Below, piece after piece: positions 22,613-34,896 of a DNA stretch of 64,000 nt (position 1 is the stretch's first letter; each line of letters begins with the position of its first letter). The stretch is from Carettochelys insculpta (taxonomy: Eukaryota > Chordata > Testudines > Carettochelyidae), in NCBI RefSeq assembly GCF_033958435.1, contig NC_134138.1:211553298-211617297 (forward strand), given 5' to 3'. The notes below the pieces were generated by a model. It did not search any database. It had not been told where the DNA came from and saw nothing but the letters and a program-made list of their open reading frames with translations. A program made the position numbers and the translations under genes.

Positions 22613-22945
22613 GTATTGTCCCGTATTTGGGTCCTCCCACCAACCTTTTCCACCAGCAGCCTCAGGGAAGCAGGAGAGTGTGGGCAGCTGCTGAGTCCCT
22701 GCCGCTTTCCCAGGGCTCCAGGGAGGGGCCAGCAGCTGCCGCTCCCCAAGGGCTCCCACTTTCCCGGGGCTCTGTGGGGAGTGTCAGTGGCTGCTGCTTC
22801 CCCAGGGCTCCCAGCTAGCACCAGCAGCTGCCCCCTCCTTCCCAGCTCCCTGGGGCTTGACAGAGCCAGAAGGAGCCAACCCTCTCCCTCATTTCTCCCT
22901 TTCCCATATTTGGGACAGGGAGATATGGTCAACTAGCCATCAACT
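22613..22945. repeat. GC-rich degenerate repeat flanked by inverted short words
   Basis: Several diverged copies of a CAGCTGCCGCTTCCCCAGGG-like unit make up most of this block. It is bordered by TTGTCCCGTATTTGGGTCC on the left and CCATATTTGGGACAGGGAG on the right, which are related in inverse, so it may itself be a mobile element. The class is unknown. Confidence 0.35.
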
Positions 22946-25900
22946 CTCAGATACTATCTGAGTAATTACACAGGATAATATAAGGCAAAGTATTTACAAA
23001 TTATCTACTTTTTGTCTATGCTTAAGATGATTACAATAGCTCATTTCTTCAAAAGCATTTGAAGTTAGGAAACTACCAGAGCATAACTACATTTTTAAAA
23101 TACATATCTAACACATCTTACAGTTTTTCATAGTTATTTCTGACACAGCAAAGTGTCTGCTCTCTCTTCTGGTTTAGTGATACTTGGTGCTGGTTGAATC
23201 GATTTGGACTTTCTCTGTATTAATTCAGATTCTGCTCTGAAATTTCAGTATCACCTTACTGCAGACTTTCAAAATTCTGGGACTTCCCCTATGGATGCAT
23301 AGCATGCTTTTCAGAATCACAGACTAGCCAATAAAGGAAGTTTCAGCAAATAAAAGATGAAATGATAATAAAATGGGTTATAACATGTTAACAGGAAACA
23401 CGGTTTTTAGGTGCCCAGCTTGAGCCACAGAAGGCAAAATCTTGGCCTCATGAAGTCAATATGATTTCTTTTATTTACTTGAGTGAGTTCAGGATTTCAC
23501 TGTTGGTTCTTATAAATTTCACCCTTAGTTCTTAATGTGCAGAAGTTAGGCCAAAAGTCACAAGAAATATTTGTCTGCAGAGAATAGTCTGCTGACTTGT
23601 GGTTCAGATTAAAGTAATGACAACAAGGTGGGAAGAATAAAAATAAGCAAGAGAGATCATCACATCTATCAAAATGTAAAAGATAGGAGAGGAAAGAAAC
23701 AGGGAAAAAGAAAAGATATCCAAAAAGACAATACTGGGGCATACTGGGCCAAATTTATCCCCACTGAAACTGTACTGAATAAAAACAGATGAACTGAGTC
23801 GGATAATTATGATAAAACAACATGCACCAAAATGAAAACAACCAGAAGCTCAGCACAAGCAATTTAATGAAAATTAGTTTATTCTCCCTGACTATTAAGT
23901 GATTCCACAAACTCAACAAAAAGGAAATCCACATCAACGTGTGGCAGTTTATTTCACACTTACCCAGCGAACATACACTGAGTATCAAACTCTTTACCAA
24001 CCACATAAACGTCCGTTGAAAGGAGGAAGGACACCTGGAGGCCCCAACCTTAAAATTAGATCTGTAAATGCTTGCAAAAAATACCCAATTAACAAGTGCT
24101 TTTATTTATTTTCTAGTGCTGCTAGATCTCTGAGCTTTGCAGCTTTCTCAGTTCAGCCCACTACAGCATTTCTATGTCTGAAAAGCCCTTATTTGCAATC
24201 ACTCATGCAACAAATTCTCTCTCCTTCCCTCTCTCCACACCCCAAAAATCTTAGACACAAGCACCACACCGATCAGTAACTTTGCATACCTAACAGTTGG
24301 AATTTTTCCTTTTTGGGAACAGGGCAACCAACAGTCAACCAATTCACCCTTGAGAGTTGAAAGTCAGGGCCTAATTTTGAAGCATAGGTACTTACAAAGA
24401 ATATCCCGAGCCAACACTTATGACTTCAATGGGCTTTGCATAGGGCCCATAAAAATTTCATTTTTATGTCCTATAGTAAGGGCTAATTTGAGTATCCAAT
24501 TCAAAATTTTAAAATAGGGTCATTACCCTTCTGGGTTTCTTTCATGTAAATGTCCACTGTCCTAATAAACCTAAGAGTAGGTCTGTATCAGAGTTCTGTT
24601 CTTATATTGATTACTAGAGAATGCCAGAGCTTTTTGCTAGATTTTTTCCAGACTTCTTTGATCATTTTGCTTCAGTTCTAGTAAGTATATGTTTAATAAA
24701 CAAATTATTCATGTTTCCATTAAAAGCCAGCACTTAACAAGTTACCACATCATGGTTTCTGAGTACCTCTGAACTTAGACTAGGAAATGGGGGCTCAGAG
24801 GGCTGCTTTGGAAGTTGTCGTTCAGTTCTAGCAAGCCCACTTTGTGCTGCAGACACAGGACCCTGAAGGATGCCTGATTGCCAAATACCAGCAGACATAT
24901 AAATTCTCCTCCCACTATGGATGGGCATCTTCACTGTTCCCACAGGCCAGAAGGCAAATAGCCATAGTGGCACTCTGACTTATTTTTTCATGTGTTTCAT
25001 TCCCATTGGGTTTGGGCCTTCTCTAGGGTGTGTGTCTGTTTAAACTGAAAAGTTTTGCTAAACTCCAAAGAGAATTTGAGTTGTTAAAGGGGTGGGGTAC
25101 TAGACAGCATAGGTAATTTGAGCAAGACCTATAAACCCTTGCTTCAACCTGGGCCAGAATGGAGGTGAGAATTCCTGTTAAACAAAAAGAACAGAGGACT
25201 GGAGTGTATTTTTTTCCTCAGACTTTTCCTTATTATCCAGTATTTTCATTGGCTACCTATGATGCCAATTACTTTGCTAAGAAACATATTACATATTTGG
25301 GAGTATGAGATGTCAAAAGTATAGCACTCACTTGCCAATAAGTTAGGAAAAACCAAGAGACTTAGCAAAGAACCATCAACAAGGACCAGGAGACATGTTA
25401 CAGCTCCTCTGGGAATGAATGTGCTTTGAAAATTCATTTGCACATTGTCACTTACCCCTTTGTGGCTAATTCCTCAATCTTCTTTTTGACTGAAAACATG
25501 ATAGGGGTGTACAAAAATTTTCTGGGCTTTCCCAAAAGATCAGTGTTTGAAATGTGACTCAGGCAAAGAAGACGTAGGGACTGGTTTTTTTCCTCTCACT
25601 TACAACATGTTTACACAGTGTAATTCCACTGACTTCCATGGAGTCATTGACTTAGATTGGTGTAAGTAAAAATAAAGACAGGATATAATCAATTCTAACG
25701 TCTGAAGCCAAAGTCAATGACATTGTGCAGTATAAATGTTTGCTAATTTTAGTATTTATGTATATGAGCCAAAGTCAATGCATATGATCAGATTGCCCAA
25801 AGTAAAGCAAATGTGGAACAGGGTCAAACTGTACAGTGATAAAATGGAACGTGTTAAAACCAATACACTGGATAATAAAGAGCTCAGTTTCTCTTATTTG

Positions 25901-26510
25901 TTGCGTATGAAGCTATATTTACCAATCAGAGACAAAGAACTGTAGCTCAATATAGGAATGTCAGGCAAGTTAACAATAGAAGTTACCAATATGGAAAGTA
26001 TAACATTATTTAAAAATTTTTTATTTTTATTTTGTAACATTATTTGCTAGATGATCAGTGTTCCCTGATAAAATGAATAAATTTAAGCAAGAATTAAATA
26101 CCTATCTAAAAGTGAGAATCCAAGCACATTTAGGCAAAGGTAAACCAAATTAAATAGTGTAACTCATTACAAATCAAGCATATGTAACCCCCATGCAGTT
26201 GTATTGAGTTACTGACAAGTTGAGATATACGCAATAGTGTGAATTGGCATGGAAGGTACTCAGTTAACATCTGTTGGTACCACATCATTGACACACATGA
26301 GAACCAGTCATAAAGGTTAAATACAACACAGCTAAATATAGGATTTTGTGACATGACTGCAGCAATAATACAGTGTATAGTTAAACATGCCACAAATTCT
26401 GATCCCATTTAAGTAAATGGTAAAACTTCTCTTGACTATTTTAATGGCATAATTTCACCCAGTTCACCCGTGTGCAGAGTATTTTGAATACTAAGGCAGT
26501 TGTAGAGTTT
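22946..26510. other. AT-rich sequence, no gene seen; one old repeat fragment
   Basis: No coding signal was found in either strand. A short fragment near 25601-25675 (TTTACACAGTGTAATTCCAC, then TGACTTCCATGGAGTCA) resembles an old amniote interspersed repeat that is common in degraded form. Nothing else could be assigned. Confidence 0.45.
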
Positions 26511-26511
26511 A

Positions 26512-26612
26512 AGGCCATAAGGGACCATGGATTCATCTAAGTGGTCTCACATTTACTGACTGTCCTCCCCAGTAAACATCACCTAGCCACCCCCAGCTCC
26601 TGAATGATAAAT
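26512..26612. repeat. Old CR1/L3-like fragment
   Basis: The words GGCCATAAGGGACCATGGAT and the following TCATCTAAGTGGTCTCAC resemble the conserved GGCCAGAAGGGACCA block of ancient CR1/L3 elements shared by amniotes. The fragment is short and diverged. Confidence 0.4.
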
Positions 26613-26613
26613 C

Positions 26614-27263
26614 CAGGTTAACATCTCTAGTCCGGCACCCCCGGGGACCTGACTGATGCTGAATGAGAGAATTTGCCAGACCACAGGAGGTCAATATTTT
26701 TTAGCAGCATTAGCAACACTCTCACTGCTTCCTGGCCTCTTAGAAGACATTTAAGGGTATATTACAGCAGACCCCCGACTTAAGCAGAGGTTGCTTTCTT
26801 GCACAACTGTGCATAAATTAAATTTTGCATTACTCAGGGGAGCCAGGAAACTGACCAGTGCAGCAGCACACTCAGTTTCCTGTCTCCTGTGAGTGGTGGG
26901 CAGCCAAGAGCCAGCTGAGAGCTGCTGTGCTGGTCAGTTTTCCCGCTCCTCTGAGCAGCAGGGAGCTGGAGCCTGGCTCCCCTGCGTGGTGGGCAGCCCA
27001 GAGCCCGATGCCAGCTCCCCACCACCCTGAATTGCATTAGAACAAGATATGCACAACTTGAGTGCGCATGTCTTGGGGTTCTACTGTGCAGCTAAATAAC
27101 AGCCCAGAACACTGAAAGCCAAGACTGGTGGCTGTAAACAAGCTTTATGGGAGCAGGGAAACTTGACCACACCCATGATAAATGGTTGTTCTGTTAATTA
27201 AAACCATGCTGGATTACAGATGTTACCAGATGAGAGAGTGCCAGACTAGAGAGGTTTAACCTG
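26614..27263. mobile_element. Tigger-like (pogo group) non-autonomous element
   Basis: The left end CAGGTTAACATCTCTAGTCC matches the inverse of the right end (CAGGTTAAACCTCTCTAGTC), and both continue GGCAC/TGGCAC. Such CAGGTT...CTAGTCCGGC ends are typical of Tigger elements, which duplicate TA. TA follows on the right (27264-27265), but the left TA is changed. It has no coding sequence and contains another element at 26765-27086. Confidence 0.65.
26765..27086. mobile_element. Mariner-like element nested in the Tigger-like element
   Basis: The left end CAGCAGACCCCCGACTTA pairs with the inverse of the right end (CAGTAGAACCCCAAGACA). The left side is preceded by TA, but the right TA has changed. 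Its interior has a repeated GGTGGGCAGCC...GAGCCAGCT-like unit. It interrupts the interior of the older element around it. Class assignment rests on the ends and the TA preference only. Confidence 0.5.
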
Positions 27264-27265
27264 TA

Positions 27266-29857
27266 TAACTTAAAATACACAGATATCATCAATATCCCTT
27301 CCATATGTATCATCCCCAGGAGTATTAGTAGAGAAAATCTGCTTGCTTTACACTTTTTTAAATTTGTGCTTTGTGCCCTTGGAAACATCATCGAATTTTA
27401 TGAGTTTCCTAAAGACTGTTTGGGATTCCTAGGCTCTTGCTACACTTTCATTCTTGACATAACTGTAAAATCTGTTCATTGTCAAATAAAATGCAACAAG
27501 TTGTCATGGTTAAAAATTACCATCCTGGCCATCATAAATACAGCCATTTTTCTTTCTCATTTTTATGTATTCTGAGAAATCAGTGGGTAATTAGGGGAAT
27601 ATGTTTATCAATCTATTTATGTACTGTGATTGCTATAGTGCACATGAATGAAACTCAAAAGCAATTCTTTTAGATTTCTGTACACATCTACTTGCTTGTT
27701 TTTTATTGAACAGTCCCTTTATTAATAATCTTAATTGTATGTATTTATTTTGCTTTTTCTTCCCTGAGATATATGTATACTGCTCTTCCAAAGTGGCTCT
27801 CATATTTTGTATGAAAGCTCCTTAAGCTCTGTGTTTTAGTACGTCTCCTTGGGTAGGTAAACATGACAGAACAAAAGTGCCTGGAAATGCAAACAGATCC
27901 TGAATTATTATGCCTATTACTTTTTATTAGTAGTAAAAACAAAAAGAAGCAAGGAACAGTACTATTTATGGAGAGCAGTTAGAACATAAATAATGGTAAA
28001 ATGTTATAACTATAAAACTACTTACACCATATTAATTTAATTCTAATAAAAAGTAGGTTTAGGTCTTGCCTCCAACACAGCAAATCTGGTGCAGCTTTGC
28101 TTTCATCCAATATTTATACTCAAAAACATTTTGGTTTAGGAAATAAACTAGTGATAAAAAATTACAGTCTCAGAATATTGGGCTTTGACTAGTCCCTTGC
28201 TGCCCTTTATATTATGTTTCAGTAAAATACAGTACATCTTGCTGTTTTATTTCATTGTTTGTGGCCCATGCAAAATCCTATTGTCCAGCTGCCCAGCATA
28301 ATGAACAACAAATCAGGAAAGCACATCTGATTAAACTAGGTCAGAATTTTTGCCTGCACAGTTAAAATATTACTTTATTCAGATTTTATACATGTTTACA
28401 TCACCTTGAATAGCCATGAAGAAGCCCTTTGATGGGCCATTTCATTTGTAAGTGCTTCCAGACAAGCGAACCATGCCAGTTCTGTTTAGTATGTATTTTC
28501 AAGTTGCTTGGTTTTGCTGATTTATATTTAATTTTTAATTATTACAAATCAGACGCCAATCCTGCACAGGGTTAAGCCGTGCTTGAATGCATGGGGAGAG
28601 GAACTGTAATGCAGAGCAGGTGCTCAAACTGGCAAAATGGCATGGCAAATGCACTCATGCAGTCTTACTCATTCCAGCCTAGAGCTGTGCACAGAAGGGA
28701 CCCTCCAAGCACAAATCTCCCTCGGGTTGTGCAGAAGATCAGCTCAGCTGCTTCTGCAGCACAGCACCCAACTCTGAGATTTTCCTGCATGGTCTGGGTC
28801 CTTGAACAGGAAGAGGCAAACGATGGGCAAGCCAGCAAGGAAGGAGCATGGAGACAGCTATGCAGATGCCTGCAATTTCTTGCACATTCTGTGTGGATTG
28901 AAACCCCCATGCATTTTGGGAGAACTGCAGAAGTTGCCCCATGACTTTTCCCATGTGTGCACAAAGAAAACACAAGGCTTCAGATGGAATGATATGGGGG
29001 AACTTCACAAGGGGCCTGACTATGACCCCTCCCCCTGAGCTTGTCTGCAGGAGGAGACAAGCTGGCCCTTGAGACCACAGCTTACCCGGTATTACCAACC
29101 CAAACCATTTAGAAATCATGAGTCCAGCTTACAAATCAAGAGGTTTATAGTCACATGCCTCTACAAGCTGGAATTTAAGAAAAACACCAACAGTAATACA
29201 ACTGGCAACCAAACCGAGCCAACGGGCAACACTGTTACCCTCAGAGTTGTTATTCTAGAATGTTGTGAATTGTGAAGCCTTTGTATTCTATGTACTCAAT
29301 CATCACAGCTCTTACAGCAATTCTTGCATTCAAAGTTCTGTGCGCTTTCAGAGATTTGCCTGCAAACAAAGGGACAGCTATTGGGCTCTGCGCCTGAAGC
29401 TGCTTTTGTTTTTTACTGTTGATGGTTCTCCTTATTCTAAAGTAAAGCTCTTTTGAGACAGAAAGTTCATGTTTGCTCTCTGCCTAAGAGAACATAACAG
29501 ATAGCGCAAGAACAAACCCATGAGGGAGCATGTTTGGAGTGCAGGACTTGACCAGTGGCTATCTCATAGTTAAAAAGCTAGTTTTTGTTTGGTTGGTTTG
29601 TTTTTTGTTTGTTAGTTTGTTTTTTTAACTTGCGTAGAAGGCCATGCTCTGCTCACAATAATACAGCTCTGAAGCTCAGTTTGGGAGACTGGGATGTAAT
29701 ACCAGGAAGCCACACAGAAAGAGTTAATTTCCTCCTCCCACTCTCCCTTCTGACTGCCTCGTGAATTGTGGGACATTGTAGGTCTGTGCTTAGGTGACCA
29801 ATTATTGCTGGACTGTGCATGGTTTCTGACAAAAGATGCCCATTCACCCAGTTCCTC
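27266..29857. other. Unique-looking AT-rich sequence, no gene; possible conserved elements
   Basis: No coding signal was found. The sub-blocks 27360-27700 and 28330-28580 are AT-rich, non-repetitive and rich in homeodomain-like words (TAATTA, ATTTAATTTTTAATTATT). Such blocks are often conserved non-coding elements, but conservation cannot be judged here. A T/G-rich run (TTTGTTTGGTTGGTTTG) occurs at 29584-29622. Confidence 0.4.
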
Positions 29858-30073
29858 ACAGACCACATCTACACTAGCATGTTCTTTTGAAATGGTTTTT
29901 GAAAGGCTGGCCCCTTTTGAAAGATCCCACAGATCATTTACATACAAAATGCATTCTTTTGGAAGTAATTTCAAAAGAACACAGTGCTTCTCTTGAAATT
30001 GCTCTTCCATTCCCATTTCAGGAACAGCTCCTTTCGAAATCTTCTTTCCAAAGAAGGCATGTGTAGACACTCA

Positions 30074-30479
30074 GGCCGTTTCTACATGTGCCACTTTGAA
30101 AGTGGCATGCTAATAAACAAGCCAAAATATGCTAATGAGGTGCAGATGCAAATTCCCTATTTCTCATTAGCATAAGATCACATGATTTGGAGTCCAGAAG
30201 ATATTCTTCCAGACTCCAAAATGCCATTTAGAAGCGCAGCCCCCTGGGGGGGGGGGTCTTCCGGAAGGACGTCATTCTTCTGGAGGCTCCCTCTTCCTTA
30301 AAATTTTCAGGAAGAAGGGTCTTCCAGAAGAAGGACGTCCTTCCGGAAGACCTCGCCGGGGGCTGTGCTGCTTCTTCCGGACTCCAAATCACGTGACCTT
30401 ATGCTAATCAGGTGCAGGGAATTTGCATCCATGCCTCATTAGCATATTTCAGGCCATTTATTAGTGTGTAGAAACGGCC
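30074..30479. mobile_element. Fold-back MITE inserted in Harbinger copy 2
   Basis: The ends are GGCCGTTTCTACATGTGCCA and the inverse of GTGTGTAGAAACGGCC. Flanks are TCA (30071-30073) and TCG (30480-30482), one change apart. The two arms are inverted copies (GGAGTCCAGAAGA, TCTTCCGGAAGGACGTC, ATGCTAATGAGGTGCAGATG) meeting near 30300. Its ends match those of Harbinger copy 1. Octamers ATGCAAAT (30146) and ATTTGCAT (30421) sit in the arms. Confidence 0.82.
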
Positions 30480-30689
30480 TCGGTGTACCACTCTTTTGAA
30501 AGAGCAGTCGTCCATGGTGCTGGCCAGCTGGGAGGGGGAGCAGCCCCTGCCAGAACAAGTGGGGCTGTATGGTCAGCATGTCTGGACATGTTTAAAAATG
30601 CAGAGACCTAGAAACCCTGTGGCAGGAAGCTGAGCATGCGCTGGCCAGAGGAACCCCACAAGCCTCCAGAAGCACACTCACCTGGGGAT

Positions 30690-31905
30690 GCCAGAGCACA
30701 CCAAGGCACCCCATCAGCAATGTGGCCAGCACACAGGGCCCTCTGTGCCTTACAGTGTCCCCACCGACCCACCAGAAGGATCCCCGGAAGCCAGCCAGGG
30801 GCTGAAGAACAAGGCCGCTTCCTGGAGTGAGGGGGAGATTAAAGACCTTCTTGGAGTGTGACGGGGATGAGGAGGTGCTCCTCCACACAAGTGTGTGGCA
30901 CCAGAATGCAGTGGCCTCCATCCGGCTGTCAGAGGGACTCACCAGCCAGGGCCAAACACATTCATCCCGCATGGCCAACCAAGTAAGGTCTAAGGTCACG
31001 GAGCTGTGGCAGGCGTACACCCAGGCCTGGGATGCGGCCAACTCCCCCGTGGCAGTGCCCACCAGCTGCCCCCACTACAAGGCCTTTGATTGGCTTCTGG
31101 GGTCAAAGGATGCAACTGAGCTGGAGGCCATCCTGGACACAGCAGTGCCCATGGGAGAGCCCCAGATGACCGGTTGCGAGGCACAGCCAGGATGTGGGAC
31201 CAAGAGCTGGAGACATCCTCTCCAAGGCGGGGACCCTGGTGATAGCCATATTTCCAGCTTCTCCACCAGGCCCCCTCCACCCAGGCCACCCCTGAAGTCC
31301 TCGAGGGACACTCGGGTAGGTAACCGATGATTCGGAACCTCCCAGGCTGGGGGTGGGACTTCCCCAGCACAGCCAGCAGAGGGCCGGCCACATGACCACT
31401 AGGCCCATACCAATGTATCCCAGCTGGCCACTGCCAATGGGCCACAGAATGGCCAATGCATGGCACTCAGCACCCCCCCTCTCATGGACAGCACCACAAC
31501 CCACAAGTCCTTGGTGGATGACCTGGTGGGAAGGACCACACCTATCATGTGGCCCACCCATGTGGGGACCCCCAGGTGCCCAGGATCCCCCAGGGCCCCT
31601 GGGCCATTGGGGGGGGGGTCTAGCCACAGGGGGTGGGGCCATGGCCCTGAGGCCAGGTCACCGGGCTGATGGGTTGTCCCATCTCCCCTTCTGTCTCCAC
31701 AGCACCACCATCTGAGGGCCAGGAAAGCCCCATCCAGGGCCACGGGAGCCCCCACCCACTGAGTGCTGAGGGTGCCAGGGCACTGCAACCCCCACTGCCT
31801 GGGCTGGCCCACTCCCAGAGGCTGCGCTGCCACTGCCACAGGGGGGAGGAGGCCGCCTCACAGACCACAGCTATCTGGAAGCAGACAGCTGTGCTCCAGT
31901 GATGG
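30690..31905 (+). pseudogene. Harbinger copy 2 Myb/SANT-like gene, broken
   Basis: The domain starts ASWSEGEIKDLLGV (about 30819), then runs into a stop. After a one-base frame change it continues DGDEEVLLHTSVW and ends ANQVRSKVTELWQAYTQAW (to about 31030), the last Myb-like helix region. The next part is proline-rich. An acceptor-like CTCCACAG near 31703 begins a further exon candidate (PPSEGQESPIQGHG) comparable with the exon of copy 1. The comparison among copies, not the open frames, supports this call. Confidence 0.6.
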
Positions 31906-32582
31906 CTAGAGCTGGAGGAGCAGACATGGCTTGGCAGCAGAAGGCCTCGGGTGAGGTCACTGTGTCCCTCTGGGCCCTCATCTAGGCCATTGTTAAACGC
32001 CTTCCCCTGCCAGCTGCCACCACCCCTGCTGCCCTCTCCCACCTCCTCCACGCCCACCCCCATCACCTCCCCCACCACCCCCAACCTCCGCACCCTGATC
32101 CTGCCCAACCTCCCCGCAGCCGCCCTGCTAGAACTGGCCCAGCTGCTTGTGGCCAGGGCTGGCCATGCTGGGCCAACTCTCCCATCCTCCCACCCCTCCC
32201 ATCAATGCCATGCCCCCTACATTCTTGTGGTCTCAGCCCCAGCCCCGCCCCACTGGAGACCCCGGACCCAGGGTAGTAGGGGCTCCTGTGGCCAGCATGG
32301 GTCACAGGCCCCCACCCCGTGGAAGAATGAGGCCTTCCACCATACTGTACACAGTTCCCTCCATTCATCCCTGTATATGGCCCCCACCTTGTTCACTAAT
32401 TTGTTCAAAGATGCTTCATTTTAAGTATTAACCAGTTTATTTACAACCACCTCCATGTCCCATGTGATAGGTGGGGAAAAGGGGAGGAGTAGGTGTGGTG
32501 GGGGCAGTGGTGAGGGGTACATGTGGGAGGGCAGTGCTGGGGCATGTGGGGAGAGGCATAATAGAGGGCGCCTGCAGGAGGG

Positions 32583-33810
32583 TTACTGGGATCCCCTAGC
32601 GAAGGCCACCCTGAGGTCCTCCATGAATGGCACCCTATCCCAGTGTGCCTGATGGCATGAGGCATGAGCCAGCTGCTCATAGACAGCCCTGGCCTCAGCA
32701 GCCCAGCCTTGCATGAATTGTTCGTGCTTACTGTCCTCAATTTTGTGGAGAGCGCAGCATACCCACACCACCACAGGCATGTTCCGGAGGCTGACCTTTA
32801 GCCATGTGAGGAGGCACCAAAAGTGCCCCTTCAAGTGGCTGAAGGACTGCTCTACCATGCCCCTGGCCCAGTTCAGGTGCTCGTTTACCTGCTCATGGGT
32901 GGCACTGGTTTTTCCCATGTAGGGCTGCATGAGTCACGGGTGCAGGGGATAAGCAGCATCAGCCACAATGCAGTGGGGCATGGTAGTGTCCCCAACTGGG
33001 AACTTCCCTAGGGGGATGTAGGGCCCCTCCTGCATCCTGTGGCCAAGCCAGGAGCTGCTGAAAATCCAGGTGTCATGGGCTCACCTGGACCAGCCCATGC
33101 ACACATCCATGAACTGGCCCTTGGCATCCATGAGGGCTTGGAGTACCAGAGTGGTACACCTTTCTATTGATATATCACCCTGCACTGTGGTCCAGGGCCC
33201 GAATGGGGATATGCGTGCCATCCAGGGACCCAAAGCAGTTGGGGAAGCCCAGTCCAGCAAATCTCTCAATGGCAGTGTCAAGGTCCCCGACATGGACGAC
33301 CTTCCACAGGATGGCATTGATTGCCCAGACAACCTGCATGGAATAGAGGGCATGCACATTATGAGTGTATGCTGGGGTGCACCAGAGCCCCCTATCCTAG
33401 CTTCTGCCCCACATGCTCCTCCTGCTTCCATTCCAGACCCCCTCCTGTGTCCCCTCCAGGGCCCCTGCACCCAGTTCCCGATGGTCCCCCTTGCGCAGGA
33501 GCCCCCCACCCCGTGATGTGTGTATGACTGAAGCATCGCTTACCTCCAGGAGGACAGCCCCCAACAGTGGCCTTGCCCACTGCAAACTGGTGGCCAACTG
33601 AGTGATGGCTGTCGGGGGTGGGGGAGGCAGCTTTCATATGGCTATCTCAACCCTTTTTTCCAGCAGGAAGCATGGACCGAATCTGTATGTCCTGGTGCTG
33701 AAGGACCAGGAATGTCTTCTTCCTCACCCAGAGGTTCTGGAGCCTTTCCGTGTCATCCCATTCAAGCATCACCACCCAGTCCCACCACTCGGGGCTGGTG
33801 GGGTAGAGCC
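32583..33810 (-). pseudogene. Harbinger copy 2 DDE nuclease, inactive
   Basis: Exon 1 (from about 33803) reads SPEWWDWVVMLEWDDTERLQ, lacks part of the N-terminal helical domain, and has a stop and an extra G before the GTAAGC donor near 33545. Exon 2 follows a TCCATGCAG acceptor near 33335 and shows GSLDGTHIPIRALDHS (first Asp). Frame changes then split the catalytic core. The last part (32930-32583) is open and keeps the Glu motif (VEQSFSHLKGHF). AATAAA on this strand lies at 32441-32436, the same relative place as in the other copies. Confidence 0.75.
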
Positions 33811-34465
33811 ACAGACGCCATATGGCATGATGGATGAGGCGTGGACTCTGCCCTGTGGCAAGGGCCTGCAGGACTGGGGCAGTAGGGGTCGGCTGCTAGA
33901 GCAGATAGAAGATGGCAAGGACAATCATGGCCAGCAGTCTGACCCGGTCATCGGTGGCGTCACCATCAGGGAGCTGAAGGGGATCTGCAGGATCCTGTCT
34001 TAGCTCTGGGCACAGGGTCTGTGGTGCTGTGTCTTGCAGAGCACCTTCAGCATGTGCAGGGTGGGGGTGTTTGGGGGAGACTCTTTAAGGGAGTGGCTGG
34101 CTGTGGGGCCCAGAAGGGCTTGTCTGCTATGTGCCCCTGTCTGCAGTGTTTCCTGGCTCATTCTTTTGAAAGGGCACGCGTTGCTGTGGATGCTCCCTTT
34201 CGAAGGTGCACCTCGATCGTTTGAAAGGATGGCTCAGAAGATCCATATGCTTTTGGTTGTATTTGCGCTCACTTGAAACCCAGTCTTTTGAAAGATGCCT
34301 TCCAGAAGATCACCTTTCAAAAGCGCTCTGTAGTGTAGACACAGCCAGAGAGAGCTAGACGATGCTGTTTCTTGCTATCTGGAGTACATAGAGGGCTTTA
34401 TGGAGCTACAGGAAAATCATGTGCCTCAGAGAGTGCAATATGTCCCCTGCTCCCTGGTACACATA

Positions 34466-34893
34466 GGCCCTATCTACATTAGCACACGTCTTCGAAATGG
34501 CCATGCAACTGGCCATTTCGAAGATTGCTAATGAGGCACTGAAACGCACATTCAGAGCCTGGTTAGCATGCCACCGGCCGTGGTTCTTTGAAATTGCAAC
34601 ATTCTGCTGCTGCGAGGCTCGTCCAGATGGGGGTCCTTTTCTAAAGGACCCCGCCAACTTCGAAGTCCCCTTATTCCTATCTGCTGATAGGGATTTCGAA
34701 GTTGGCGGGGTCCTTTCAAAAAGGACCCACACCTGGACAAGCCACACAGGAGCAAAACGCGGCAATTTTGAAGAGCCATGGCTGATGGCATGCTAATGAG
34801 GCTCTGAATATGCGTTTCAGTGCCTCATTAGTAATCTTCGAAGTGGTCATTTGCATGGCCATTTCAAAGATTTGTGCTAGTGTAGACGTACCC
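34466..34893. mobile_element. Fold-back MITE, ATA target duplication
   Basis: The left end GGCCCTATCTACATTAGCAC pairs with the inverse of the right end (GTGCTAGTGTAGACGTACCC). ATA flanks both sides (34463-34465, 34894-34896). Arms share TTCGAAATGGCCATGCAACT, GCTAATGAGGCACTGAAA and GGGGTCCTTT with the elements at 6067 and 42322, and they meet at CTATCTGCTGATAGG near 34685. An ATTTGCAT octamer is at 34849. It lies only 120 bp from Harbinger copy 2. Confidence 0.85.
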
Positions 34894-34896
34894 ATA

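Larger units (their letters stand above)
29861..34346. mobile_element. Harbinger copy 2, inactive, interrupted by a MITE
   Basis: The left end GACCACATCTACACTAGCAT matches the inverse of the right end (GGCTGTGTCTACACTACAGA). Terminal regions repeat TCTTTTGAAA/TTTCAAAAG words. The flanks ACA (29858-29860) and AGA (34347-34349) look like a slightly changed target duplication. Inside are a Myb-like gene on the plus strand and a nuclease on the minus strand, both heavily damaged, and a MITE at 30074-30479. This is probably the oldest of the three Harbinger copies. Confidence 0.75.

Noticed and set aside
31103..32108. Long overlapping frames on both strands in Harbinger copy 2
   Set aside because: They are GC-rich spacer between two pseudogenes. 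Frames on opposite strands overlap and none has a domain.
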